DNA of 64,000 nt from Arabidopsis thaliana. Taxonomy: Eukaryota; Streptophyta; Magnoliopsida; Brassicales; Brassicaceae. Position numbers and translations under genes: made by a program. Of this stretch, positions 1-12,585 are shown in pieces. The stretch covers positions 372,101 to 436,100 of the forward strand of contig NC_003074.8 of the NCBI RefSeq assembly GCF_000001735.4, given 5' to 3'. Every line of letters begins with the position of its first letter. Position 1 is the first letter of the stretch. Under the pieces are notes generated by a model. The model worked only from the letters and a program-made list of their open reading frames with translations. It ran no database searches and was not told where the DNA came from.

Positions 1-1597
<1,597 letters not shown>

Positions 1598-1627
1598 CTA
1601 CAGTTCTACCTTTAGCTTGTCTTAAAT

Positions 1628-1654
<27 letters not shown>
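1628..1654. repeat. (GA)n microsatellite
   Basis: A pure GA/CT dinucleotide run of about 27 bp lies roughly 90-115 bp upstream of the SCPL25 start codon. On the gene strand it reads CT-rich and sits just beside a CTATTTAAG TATA-like motif (about 1622-1630). CT-rich tracts near plant start sites are common core-promoter or 5'UTR features. Confidence 0.8.
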
Positions 1655-1658
<4 letters not shown>

Positions 1659-4600
1659 CGAAATCAGGATAATATTTAAATGACATTGAAATATTTTATG
1701 ATATAAATTCAAAAAAAAAAACAAATTATGATAAACAAACTGAAACTATGTATAATAAGTTATTCAGTATCATATTTACTCGAAAATAATGGAAAGGTAA
1801 CAAAAAAAATTAGAGCTGGGGAACTAATTGTTTTGGCAGTTTGATTAGTACAATTGACTAAAAAACTTGTATCCTAACTCAAACTCATGTAATACCAATT
1901 TGCATAGCTTGTACTTCGCAGCAATATGTTATTACACAGCATAAAAACATGAAATGGACACGCGGTTTTGTTTTTAAATGCTAATGCTAATTATTAGGTT
2001 GGAGACTTGGAGTTCTCTTTTCTTGGCGTAGGTTTGCGTCTATCTTTCCAAATATGTTTTTTTATGCTGAAAACATTTTTGAAGAAAAGATAAATAGTAG
2101 TGAAAAATGGGTGATGGTAAAAAATGGCCCACCAATAGTATCAGTGACAGTAACTTTATGAATTTGGAAGAAGATACAATGATGACTTCAATGACACCAC
2201 CAGCTTGTAATAGTAAATACGTTATTTGATATGACAGAGCATTAAATCAATCGTGAGTGTCCATATATACATACACCACATGCATGTACACACACATATT
2301 ACAAATACTCCAAGAAATGTGTGGTTACAGTGTCTTAAAACGATATGATCGAAAATGCTAGTAAACTGATAATTTCCAAAATATAAACAAGAAATAACTT
2401 AAAAGTAGGTAAAGCATAGGTGCTACATTAGGTCATAACATTTTGCAATAAACATTTCTCTTGTGATATGAATTAGATGTCTTCGCCTTGGATTATGGGG
2501 TTCTATAGTCATTGTGAAACTCTTAATCCTCTAAATAACCATATTTGTAAAGTGCGTGTATTTCTCCTTAGGCATGCCAATTGGTCTCTGAACAAGCCTT
2601 TGTGCATTGTATGCTGCAACACAAAAGCAAGGTTTTCAATTGAACCTACAGAAGGAATTAAACTATCCAATGTTCTTGACATCACTTGAATTCTGAAAGA
2701 CTACATTGATGGCCTTAGAAATAGGCTTGAGAGATAGCTATTTTTAAAACCGAGTTGAAGGAAAAGAGACAAAACTTTACTTTATTTAACACTTCGATGC
2801 TTATCCAATGCGAAATTGATTGAAGAAACCAAATTAATTTTATTAAATACATAAGACATAGGAACGAAAACAAAAACAAAATCTGAGCTAAAACTACTAA
2901 AGATATTTGTGCAATCAGCTGTATCAAAAGAGTCATTTTGCACTATATATTAAATAAATTCCGGCCAGGGGATTATATTGAATTAAATATCACGACTCCA
3001 AACATCCAAGTTAAATATGACTTTTTACAATCTTTTAGTGAATAAAAATTACATAAACATATAAATGTATAAAACTGGTCTTTTACAAAGATAGTTGGAA
3101 TTGGACCCATGCAAGAAATTGATGTCTCGATGTTATAGGGGAAACTAAAAAGTATTGTCTCTTTCTACTGATAAAATACCTACAACTTTGACCATCTTTT
3201 CATAGGCCATTACAATAAATTCCTCCATTTGTATTATAAGTTGTAATAGATTTCTTTTCCAAGTTTATGATACTCAATTTCTATCATATCTTGTGAAGAA
3301 ATAATCAGATCTTGAATTATTTCACATTACGGTGCTTTTTGACTTGACAAGTATGATTTATTGTATATAGTTGACCAGATCTAATTATATATGTAAAAAA
3401 ATGTATATATAAAATTCATAATTCTTTTTTATATATATTATTTTTCTTTTTAGTTAGTCGTTTTATAATATTTACAATATGAATTAATAGGTTTATTTGA
3501 AAACACTGAAGAAAAATGACAAAACAAAACGTGCCGAAAGTTCTTTTTTTCTTTTTTGTTTATACAGTTCTCTGGGTATTTAAGTTTTTTAATAAAGGGT
3601 TTGCAATTATGTGTATTCAAGTTTTCTTGTGGGATCGATATGAAAGTTTTGACCTAACTTCTCGTATAAATTAAACAAGCGCATTTAAGTATGCACCTTT
3701 ATTGACGACTACATAACCCATTAATGTAATTTATGAATGCTATAGATAGATGTAAATATCGATTTTTACGTACACGCGAAGTTACTGGAAAAGAAGCCAT
3801 TAATGCGTCACCATGTACACTGCTTCGCCACGAATCAATGATATGCTCTTTTGGATTTATACAGTTTTCTGAATGAAATATATCTAGTCATTTTAAGTTA
3901 CATGATACAAATATTCAATAAAAGCTATATCAATATCAGTACAACAACTTAGAGCATCATGTCTTATTATTTTGTATTCATTTATACAAAAATCGTAATT
4001 TAGTAAAGTAAATGAGTATATCGTATAGTTTGTTTTTGCTTATTTCGCGTTAAGTAAAGCCTCTTTTTGGGAAAATCTGACAACTGCTTTAGAAGATTCT
4101 ATTTCCGTGCTTAGCAATTTTTTACTTCAGATTCGCTTAAAGAATCTCCAAACGTTGTAAAAAAAAAAATGATTAAAGTAAATTATGGTATTAAAAGAAG
4201 CACAGGAGTAGTAGTTGGCAAATGAGATAGATATTAAAGTTACATAATAATGACTCTTTTCGTATCTTTTATTGAAATACAGATCATTGTTTTTAATAAA
4301 AAAAAGATGAAACGATAAAAACAGAGGTAAGGAGTGAGGTCGAATAGTGTTAAGGTCATATCAAGAAACTTTGCTTAGGCATATTTTTGTCCAACAGATT
4401 CATCAGACTTTGTGTGTCAGTCTTCTCTTCCTTGTTCCATTTCTCTTTCTGTGACGTTTTTAAGGACACGAAGCGGTGAATCTCTGCTTCCCTCACGTGC
4501 CGTTTACAGTCGCTTATGTCACCGTCCAATCATACGTCGCTTTTCCTTCCATGCACCCACTCTCTCTCTGTCATCTTCTCTCAGCCGCAATACTTGATCG

Positions 4601-4800
4601 ACACCTCTATTGGGCCGGGCCCAATTTAAACCATCTATTGGACTTCTAAACAGAGCTTCTTCTCTTTTTGTCATTCTAAACAGAGTTTACTAGTACTAAA
4701 TTATAGGAAGAAAAAAAGAAGAGAAAACAGTGTCATTTTCTTTATCATGTTCCATGTACAGTGTTTGTTTTACTTATTTGGGAAAAAATCTTATAAAAAT
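1655..4800. other. intergenic spacer
   Basis: AT-rich spacer between two divergently transcribed genes. I see no convincing gene. Open frames at 2477-2689 and 2715-2936 have no recognisable domain. A less AT-rich CT-rich patch at about 4380-4680 carries the inverted pair TTGGGCC/GGCCCAA at 4610-4624 and looks like promoter or leader DNA rather than coding sequence. Confidence 0.5.
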
Positions 4801-4851
4801 CAATCCTATTTTTACTAAAAAGACATCAAAACATTTTCTTTTTAAAATCCA

Positions 4852-4942
4852 AACGGTCACTAATCTCACTAAGAAACAACTGTACACAGACTTAAGATAA
4901 TGTAAAAAATCCGACCGTTGTGACCCCAATTTCCACTAACGG
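4852..4942 (+). promoter_or_regulatory. cluster of three MSA-like (AACGG) mitotic elements
   Basis: Three AACGG cores lie within 170 bp of the downstream ATG: 4852-4856 (+, context CCAAACGGTCA, 10 of 11 positions matching the MSA consensus YCYAACGGYYA), 4915-4919 (- strand, CACAACGGTCG) and 4938-4942 (+, ACTAACGGTAA). MSA elements bind three-repeat MYB proteins and confer G2/M expression in plants. Clustering directly upstream of the 5022 gene suggests mitotic expression. Confidence 0.6.
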
Positions 4943-5021
4943 TAATGTTCTTAGCCAATCACATACATATAAATCAAACTTACACCCAAATCCGTCACAC
5001 TCAATTTCATCTCTTTCTCTA

Positions 5022-5477
5022 ATGGAGTTGCAACAATCAAATCTCGAAACACCTCTCAAAACCCAACACGACCACCGAAAAATCACCACTTCAAACCCTG
5101 AATCATCTCCGCCTCGACCTTTCCCGGAATCCAGCCGGAAACATGATTCTCCTCCTCCCCGAGCCTCCACCAACGAGCCAATGAAGAAAATCGGAACTCC
5201 GGAGCGTTTAAGAGTCCCAATAGCTTTCAAGTACCCAGAGAGGTACAGGAGCCCAACTGATGCAATGATGTCTCCAGTTACTAAAGGTCTTCTCGCAAGG
5301 ACCAGAAAGTCTTCCGGTTCTCTTATTCCACCCAGCTTTAACCAAACCAAGGTCAATTTCATTTATATACCAAAATCAAACCCGGTTTTATATACATTTT
5401 ACTAACATTTTAACAACTTTTTTCAGATTCAAGAACTACGCAAACCGGAATCGGGTTTATCATCTGTCAGTTGCTGA
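5022..5477 (+). CDS. small Pro/Ser-rich protein (126 aa), function unknown
   Basis: Two exons, 5022-5351 and 5427-5477, give 126 aa. I chose MELQQSNLE at 5022 rather than the upstream in-frame ATG at 4920, because the upstream part lies inside the promoter motifs and has low-complexity content. The protein is basic and rich in Pro, Ser and Arg, with no signal peptide, no transmembrane segment and no recognised domain. The middle (about residues 70-105) is the most structured-looking part: APERLRVP-like and YPERYRSPTDAMMSP segments followed by a basic GLLARTRKS stretch. SP and TP dipeptides are frequent, as in CDK-type phosphosites. Databases call it a hydroxyproline-rich glycoprotein family member (AT3G02120, from memory), but the missing signal peptide argues against a wall glycoprotein. 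The MSA-like promoter suggests a cell-cycle role. A polyadenylation-like AATAAA lies near 5531. Confidence 0.75.
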
Positions 5478-6104
5478 AAAGTGAAGACATTATGAATTTG
5501 TTGCATGTATCTAATGTATTTCTCGGCTATAATAAAAGAAATTGATTTACTCTTGTCTTGTTTTGCTGTTTTGTTAAGATTAAACCGTCAAATAAAAAAA
5601 ATAGTTAATTGTGATTTACTTTCCAACTTACAAATTATTTGACAACTGTAGTTAGCTGAAATTGTTGATTTATTTGCTGAATTATCAGGCTAAAAATAGA
5701 GGGAAGCTAGTATTAACTGAATAAACTCTGGTTAGTCATCTACTTATCTTCAACAACACATTTCATTACAATTGAATTAAGTTCTTGTCTTAATCTCGTT
5801 ACTAACTTTATTCAATTGCAACTAATCCCTTAGTTTAGTTCATAAATCGTTCCCGCTTAGATAACTAGCAATCTTAGCTTAGCTAGCTAACAACGAACAA
5901 ACAAACAAACAAAAAACTTCATTCAGACTTATTGTTATTCTTGTTTATTTTTTATTACATCATATAAATAAACAAACCCTCATAAGTTTCTGTTTAAATC
6001 TTCTTCACAATCTCAGGTGTGATTCATCTCTTCAAATTTTCGATCATTTCTACAATCAGACCAAAACAGAGCGCTCTGTTTTTTTTGTTCTTCTTAATCA
6101 CACA
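5478..6104. other. intergenic / 5' leader
   Basis: Spacer between two genes on the same strand. The last ~200 bp (from about 5900) are CT-rich leader-like sequence for the 6105 gene, with a TATA-like CATATAAATA at about 5959-5968. Nothing else recognised. Confidence 0.5.
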
Positions 6105-7282
6105 ATGGAAACAAAAACTGAAAACAAAGAACATCAATGGAAGGATTCAGTTTCTTCAAGGTCATCTTCACGATCGTCATCGATAACATCTGCTTCTTCG
6201 GATGGACACTTTGATATCCGACACTTTCCTCTTCCCAAGCCATCATTGTCTGCTTCTGAGGCACAGAAACTGAGAGAGTCACATCAGGCTTATAATTCAT
6301 CTGTTAGCTCATATACCAGTTCCTCTTGGTCCTCAAATCACCAGAACCATCTTATTGATTTACCCGGTTACGATCCAACCAGAATTCCATCCTCAGTTTT
6401 CTCTAGTAAACCGGGTAATTCGACGGAATGGAGTCTAGCTTCTAATGAATCTTTGTTTAGCATCCACGATGGGAATTTTAGCATTTCAACAGCGTTGAGA
6501 TTGGCTGAGATACCGAGATTTGAAGAAACGGTTCACGTGATAACCGAAATCAACTCGGTTCCTCTTCCACCTCCGGTTAAGAAACCAAATGAATATGAGA
6601 AAGAGACGATTGCAGAGAAGGAACCATACCAGGTGGAGAACTCAAACTCAGATATTGAGGATAATGAAGAAGAAGAGAAGATGAGTGAAGTCGAGAGCGA
6701 CGACGAACATGAAGAAGAACAAACAGATATGATCGAAGCGGAGGCTTTAGTAGAGAAAGAAGTAATAGAAACTGTGAAGGAGAATAAACCTGAAGACTCG
6801 AACAGTATAGTTTCACATTCTCCGAGCATTTCTTGTCGTTCGGACACTAGCAATAACAGCATTGGTTCTTTCGCATTCCCACTGTAAGTCGTTCTCTTCA
6901 AAATCTCAATTTATCGATCCATTTTTGATGATTTCTTGAGCAAGAAGAAACTTTAAAACCCTAATTTTACTTTCTTTGGAATTTATGTAACAGATTGCAA
7001 AAAGAAGATGCAGTTACCAAAACGCCGTCTATGCAAATCAAAGGAAACGTTTCCCACAAGCGAAGACCCGAGTATCAGCTGCCTCAATCGCGAATGCTAC
7101 AGCCACAACAACAACTACAACCTTATTCAGAATCTAATATGCTAACTGAGTCTCAGCCGGAACCACAACCACAAAGGAAGGCATCAAAAAAATTCGAGTC
7201 TCGAACGCAATCGCTAAAAGCTTCAAGAACCTGCTGGTTCTCTTGCTTCCATTGTCCTTCAAAATGCGGTTCATTCAAGTAG
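6105..7282 (+). CDS. acidic Ser-rich protein with FxFP motif and Cys-rich C-terminus (355 aa)
   Basis: Two exons, 6105-6883 (donor GTAAGT) and 6994-7282, give 355 aa. The N-terminus is Ser/Arg-rich and the middle (about residues 175-220) is a long Glu/Asp-rich, coil-prone stretch. Next comes a conserved-looking block, SCRSDTSNNSIGSFAFPLLQ, spanning the splice junction. The last residues form a Cys/aromatic tail, CWFSCFHCPSKCGSFK. The S-F-A-F-P segment fits the FxFP (DEF) docking motif for MAP kinases. The block plus Cys tail resembles a plant family that I associate with gar2-like/BASL-like polarity proteins; that assignment is inference. Public annotation of this locus (AT3G02125, from memory) is only 'pinin-like', which the acidic low-complexity region alone would produce. 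No signal peptide or transmembrane segment is seen. The Cys tail could be a lipid-modified membrane anchor. Confidence 0.75.
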
Positions 7283-8625
7283 AGGAGACTTTTAGCGTTT
7301 GCGTTTGAAGCGATTCCTCTTCTTATGTGTAAATTGTACGGATGAAAATAGTTGTAAACCAAGAGTGATGATCCAAACCGAGTTCTGGTTTTCAGGATTA
7401 ACACCATATTTTGGTTCGATTAATTTCGGTTACCGGATGTTGTAAACCGGTTGATGGATGATATAACTCTTATGTCATGGTGATGCATACATACAAGGAC
7501 CACATTTCATTATTACTTTATTTCAATACGTATCATTATTATAAGTAGTAGCTAAAAGACAGATATATTTCACTAAAAGAAAAACAAACCTTTTTTTCTT
7601 CTAATTGAAAAGGTTATAAACTCAGTCTTTTTATCCCCATAAATGTGGCTAATGTGTTGTGTACATGACAAAATTATAAATTTATATTTAAGAAAAAACA
7701 TTTTAATTTGCTTTATCTTGAAGCTTCCTTTAGTTATATCCTTGAAAAGAGGCGATTCTGTCCCTTTTTCACTTTACAATTTCTCAATATTTTTGTTATA
7801 AAGAAACACATCTTTGTCACATGCATTTATGTATAGTGGCAGGCGATTTTTCTTTTAGCGTGAGATTATGAAATTTTCCTAATATAATGCATGTCCATAT
7901 ACATATATCTATCTGTAATAAATGTTAGCTTCAAGATCTTAGCATAACATTGGTCGATGAGAGATTGATACGTCTAGGAGAGTTGAAATATTGTTACATT
8001 TATTGTGACTCAACATATTTTATTTCATCACTTCGAATAAACAAAAAATTTAAAATAATCTGTCCTCAAATTTAGTGATAAGATAATCTTGCATCTACCT
8101 ACTGTTATCAATCATGTACCTATTGCGATTTGATGTGGTGAGACTACAATGATCGATGTTAAAAACTTTTAATGTTAACTTCACTACATGATCGATAAAT
8201 AATCAAAAATTGCTTCTTCCAAGTTAAAATTACACTAAAGAGTTTGTTAGCCAATAGGAAATAAGGAAAGTGGACCCACTCTCTCATTCACAGAACGATT
8301 TTTTATTTTTTTCTGCATAAATTAAATTAAAAACATTTTTAAGATCTTTTATCAAAAAAAAAAAAAAAGAGAGAGAGAAGAAAAAAACGCGTCTTCCTCA
8401 GTGACAGTGTTGAATTCTCTCATCTCTTTCTCTCTCTGCTTCATCAGTTTCTCTCACTACAAAGCTTCTCATCATCTCCCTAAATTAGGGTTAAAGGGTC
8501 GAGCTTGGGATTGTTTCGCACGGTAAAAGGAAGGATCTTTTGCTCGTCAATTGCTATATTAGCAGACCTTGCGAGGTGGGTTTAGGGTTTTGTTGTAAAA
8601 ACATTTTTGGGGATAAGTTACGAAG
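7283..8625. other. intergenic: 3'UTR, RPK2 promoter and leader
   Basis: No gene seen. The 3' flank of the 355-aa gene occupies the first ~200 bp. From about 8370 the sequence becomes CT-rich (TTCTCTCATCTCTTTCTCTC), typical of an Arabidopsis 5'UTR, and this runs into the RPK2 ATG. An (A)16 followed by (GA)n lies at about 8355-8380. Confidence 0.5.
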
Positions 8626-11600
8626 ATGACTTCTTTGCCTTCTTCAGTGATCAAATGGCGTTTTTTCCGCAGACAGATGCCTTCAGACGTTGTCTTCTCG
8701 CTCTGCTTACTCTGTTTCGCCTCCTGTCTCGCCGGAAAAATCACTGTTTTAGCTGATTCGGACAAATCCGTGTTGCTTCGGTTTAAGAAAACGGTATCGG
8801 ACCCTGGTTCGATTCTAGCTAGCTGGGTCGAAGAGAGTGAAGATTACTGCTCCTGGTTTGGTGTATCTTGCGATTCGAGCTCTCGAGTCATGGCTCTTAA
8901 CATTAGTGGCTCTGGAAGTTCTGAAATTAGTCGAAATCGTTTCACTTGTGGTGATATTGGTAAGTTTCCGTTGTATGGGTTTGGTGTTCGGAGGGATTGT
9001 ACCGGAAATCATGGAGCTTTGGCGGGGAATTTGCCTTCTGTAATCATGAGTCTCACAGGACTTAGGGTTTTGTCTCTGCCTTTTAATTCGTTTAGTGGAG
9101 AGATTCCTGTAGGAATCTGGGGAATGGAGAAGCTTGAAGTTCTTGATCTGGAAGGGAATTTGATGACGGGGTCATTGCCGGATCAGTTTACTGGGTTACG
9201 GAATTTGCGGGTTATGAATTTGGGGTTTAACAGAGTTTCAGGTGAAATCCCTAATTCGCTGCAGAATCTGACAAAGTTGGAGATTTTGAATTTGGGTGGT
9301 AATAAGTTGAATGGAACTGTTCCTGGTTTTGTTGGGAGATTCAGAGTGTTGCATTTGCCGTTAAACTGGCTTCAAGGCTCTTTGCCTAAAGATATTGGGG
9401 ATAGCTGTGGAAAGCTTGAGCATTTAGATTTGTCTGGTAATTTCTTGACTGGGAGGATTCCAGAGAGTTTGGGGAAATGTGCTGGTTTAAGGTCGTTGTT
9501 GTTGTATATGAATACGTTGGAGGAGACTATCCCTTTAGAATTTGGGAGTCTTCAGAAGCTTGAGGTTTTGGATGTTTCTAGGAACACTCTTAGTGGTCCA
9601 TTACCTGTTGAACTTGGAAATTGCTCTTCGTTGTCTGTTCTCGTTCTATCAAATCTGTACAATGTGTATGAAGACATTAATAGTGTAAGAGGGGAAGCTG
9701 ATCTTCCTCCAGGCGCTGATTTAACCTCGATGACCGAGGATTTCAATTTCTATCAAGGAGGAATCCCGGAGGAAATCACTAGGCTTCCGAAACTAAAGAT
9801 ACTTTGGGTGCCCAGAGCTACGTTAGAAGGTAGATTTCCAGGAGATTGGGGTTCATGTCAAAACTTGGAGATGGTTAATTTGGGTCAGAACTTCTTTAAA
9901 GGCGAAATTCCTGTCGGTCTTAGTAAATGCAAGAACCTTCGTCTTCTTGATTTGAGCTCGAATAGGCTTACTGGGGAGCTTCTCAAAGAGATTTCGGTCC
10001 CATGCATGAGTGTTTTTGATGTTGGTGGAAACAGCTTATCGGGTGTAATCCCTGATTTTCTCAACAATACCACAAGCCATTGTCCTCCTGTTGTTTACTT
10101 TGACAGGTTTTCTATTGAATCTTACAGCGACCCGTCGTCTGTTTATCTCTCCTTCTTTACCGAGAAGGCTCAAGTTGGAACTTCCCTGATAGATCTTGGA
10201 AGTGATGGAGGTCCGGCCGTGTTTCATAATTTTGCAGACAACAACTTCACTGGTACTCTCAAGTCTATACCACTTGCACAGGAGCGGTTGGGAAAGCGAG
10301 TCTCTTACATATTTTCTGCTGGAGGGAATCGGTTGTACGGGCAATTTCCGGGAAATCTGTTTGATAACTGCGACGAACTCAAAGCTGTTTATGTCAATGT
10401 AAGCTTCAACAAGCTCTCAGGTCGGATTCCTCAGGGACTAAACAACATGTGCACTTCTCTTAAGATTCTTGATGCCTCGGTGAATCAGATCTTCGGGCCA
10501 ATCCCAACAAGTCTCGGGGATCTAGCTTCACTTGTTGCTCTTAATCTGAGCTGGAATCAGTTGCAAGGTCAGATACCGGGTAGCCTCGGGAAGAAGATGG
10601 CAGCTTTGACATATCTTTCGATTGCGAATAACAACCTCACGGGGCAAATTCCTCAGAGCTTTGGTCAGTTACATTCCTTGGATGTTCTTGATCTCTCTTC
10701 AAATCATCTATCTGGCGGTATTCCTCATGATTTCGTAAACTTGAAGAATCTCACTGTCCTGCTTCTCAACAATAACAACCTCTCTGGCCCAATCCCGTCG
10801 GGTTTTGCGACATTTGCTGTTTTCAATGTTTCCTCCAACAATCTGTCTGGTCCAGTTCCTTCAACCAATGGACTGACGAAATGCAGCACTGTTAGTGGAA
10901 ACCCCTATCTTCGACCTTGCCATGTGTTTTCTCTGACAACACCGTCTTCGGATTCCCGAGACTCCACGGGTGATTCTATCACGCAGGATTACGCATCTTC
11001 GCCTGTTGAAAACGCTCCATCTCAGTCGCCAGGAAAGGGTGGATTCAACTCGCTAGAGATCGCCTCAATCGCATCAGCTTCAGCGATTGTCTCGGTACTA
11101 ATTGCTCTTGTAATTCTCTTCTTCTACACAAGGAAATGGCATCCGAAATCGAAGATCATGGCCACTACAAAACGAGAAGTCACTATGTTCATGGATATCG
11201 GAGTTCCAATAACCTTTGACAACGTGGTTAGAGCCACAGGAAACTTCAACGCAAGCAATCTGATTGGAAATGGTGGATTTGGAGCGACCTACAAAGCAGA
11301 AATCTCTCAAGATGTGGTTGTCGCAATCAAACGCCTCTCGATCGGACGGTTTCAGGGAGTCCAACAGTTCCACGCAGAAATCAAAACTCTTGGTAGACTT
11401 CGACACCCGAACCTCGTGACTCTCATCGGTTACCACGCTAGCGAAACTGAGATGTTCTTGGTGTACAACTATCTCCCAGGAGGCAACCTCGAGAAATTCA
11501 TCCAAGAAAGATCCACAAGAGATTGGAGAGTTCTTCATAAGATCGCTCTGGACATAGCTCGAGCACTCGCTTACCTCCACGACCAATGCGTCCCACGGGT

Positions 11601-12081
11601 GCTTCACCGAGATGTTAAACCGAGTAACATCCTCCTAGATGATGACTGCAATGCGTATTTATCAGATTTCGGGTTAGCGAGATTGCTTGGGACATCGGAA
11701 ACGCACGCAACAACTGGTGTGGCGGGTACGTTTGGGTATGTAGCTCCCGAGTACGCAATGACATGCAGGGTATCAGACAAAGCAGATGTATACAGCTACG
11801 GAGTGGTGCTTCTAGAGCTGCTTTCGGACAAGAAAGCACTTGATCCGTCATTTGTGTCGTATGGTAATGGTTTCAACATAGTGCAATGGGCTTGTATGTT
11901 GTTGAGACAAGGAAGGGCAAAGGAGTTTTTCACAGCGGGATTGTGGGACGCAGGTCCGCATGATGATCTAGTAGAGGTTCTGCATTTAGCGGTTGTTTGT
12001 ACGGTGGATTCTCTGTCGACGAGGCCGACGATGAAGCAAGTTGTAAGACGGTTGAAGCAGCTACAACCTCCGTCGTGTTAG
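8626..12081 (+). CDS. RPK2: LRR receptor-like kinase RPK2/TOAD2 (1151 aa)
   Basis: Plasma-membrane receptor kinase acting in anther development, embryo patterning and CLV3/CLE-related meristem signalling (established for Arabidopsis RPK2/TOAD2). The gene is a single intronless frame of 1151 codons, the known full length. Order: signal peptide (about 20-43), LRR N-terminal cap with [16 protein letters not shown], about 20 leucine-rich repeats interrupted by a non-LRR insertion (about 350-385), a Ser/Pro-rich juxtamembrane stretch, a transmembrane helix at about 812-832, then the kinase domain from about 866. Kinase motifs are all present: Gly loop IGNGGFG 880-886, catalytic Lys902 in VAIK, HRD with Asp996, DFG at 1014-1016 and APE ending at Glu1042. 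It is therefore an RD kinase predicted to be active. Met11 to Arg15 includes a basic WRFFRRQM stretch before the signal peptide core, so a start at the second Met (residue 18) is also possible. Confidence 0.96.
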
Positions 12082-12585
12082 CACCTCCCTCCGCAGGATT
12101 TGATTATTATTCTTTCTTTAAAAAAAGTTCTCTCAGTTGTAAACTTGTATGTGTACGTAGTAGTTGTTAGAAGAAGAAAGAGAGGTTGAATTTCCTATGG
12201 GTTCTCTCGAGGGTAAAAAGGACATTTGAAAGGGGAAGCCATAGGAAGGTTGATCTCTCTCAGTAAGCAGAAAACCATAAAATGAGAAAGAATTGTTTGT
12301 AGCTAATTTGTTTCTCCCACTTGTAAATTGTTTTATACTAAAGTTTTGTGGGAGTTTTTCTTTCTTTTTCGATTTTTAGTATGTTTAAACTGCCGATCCT
12401 TTTTGTTTGATTGACATTTCCATTTTGAGAAACTTGGGCTATGGGCCCAATAATATATGCGAATAAAAAAACTCGGGCTATGAGCCCAATATTAACTTAG
12501 AAGACCGACAATGCTATCAGTATAATCCCCATAAGAAAGCAATTCCACCCATTTGGGTTTGAATGGTACATCATTGGGTCTTGAT
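12082..12585. other. 3' flank of RPK2 with paired GGGC repeats
   Basis: The RPK2 3'UTR probably runs to about 12360. It contains two imperfect 24-bp copies of AACTYGGGCTATGRGCCCAA at 12431-12454 and 12470-12493. Each copy is itself a near-palindrome (TTGGGC..GCCCAA in the first). No gene recognised. Confidence 0.55.

Noticed and set aside
2477-2689. Small plus-strand frame, and the opposite-strand stretch AYNAQRLVQRPIGMPKE following a TTGCAG
   Set aside because: The opposite-strand piece looks coding-like for about 30 codons, but I recognise no family and there is no continuation. Not enough to call a gene or pseudogene.
4412-4597. 61-residue Ser/Arg-rich plus-strand frame resembling an organelle presequence
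   Set aside because: It is explained by CT-rich promoter-like DNA and there is no downstream domain or splice site that continues it.
4892-5362. 156-residue minus-strand frame opposite the 126-aa gene
   Set aside because: Shadow frame; the plus-strand gene has consistent splice sites and a leader.
6533-6901. Minus-strand Ser-rich frames opposite the 355-aa gene
   Set aside because: Mirror of the GAA/GAG-rich acidic stretch, giving low-complexity Ser/Leu runs.
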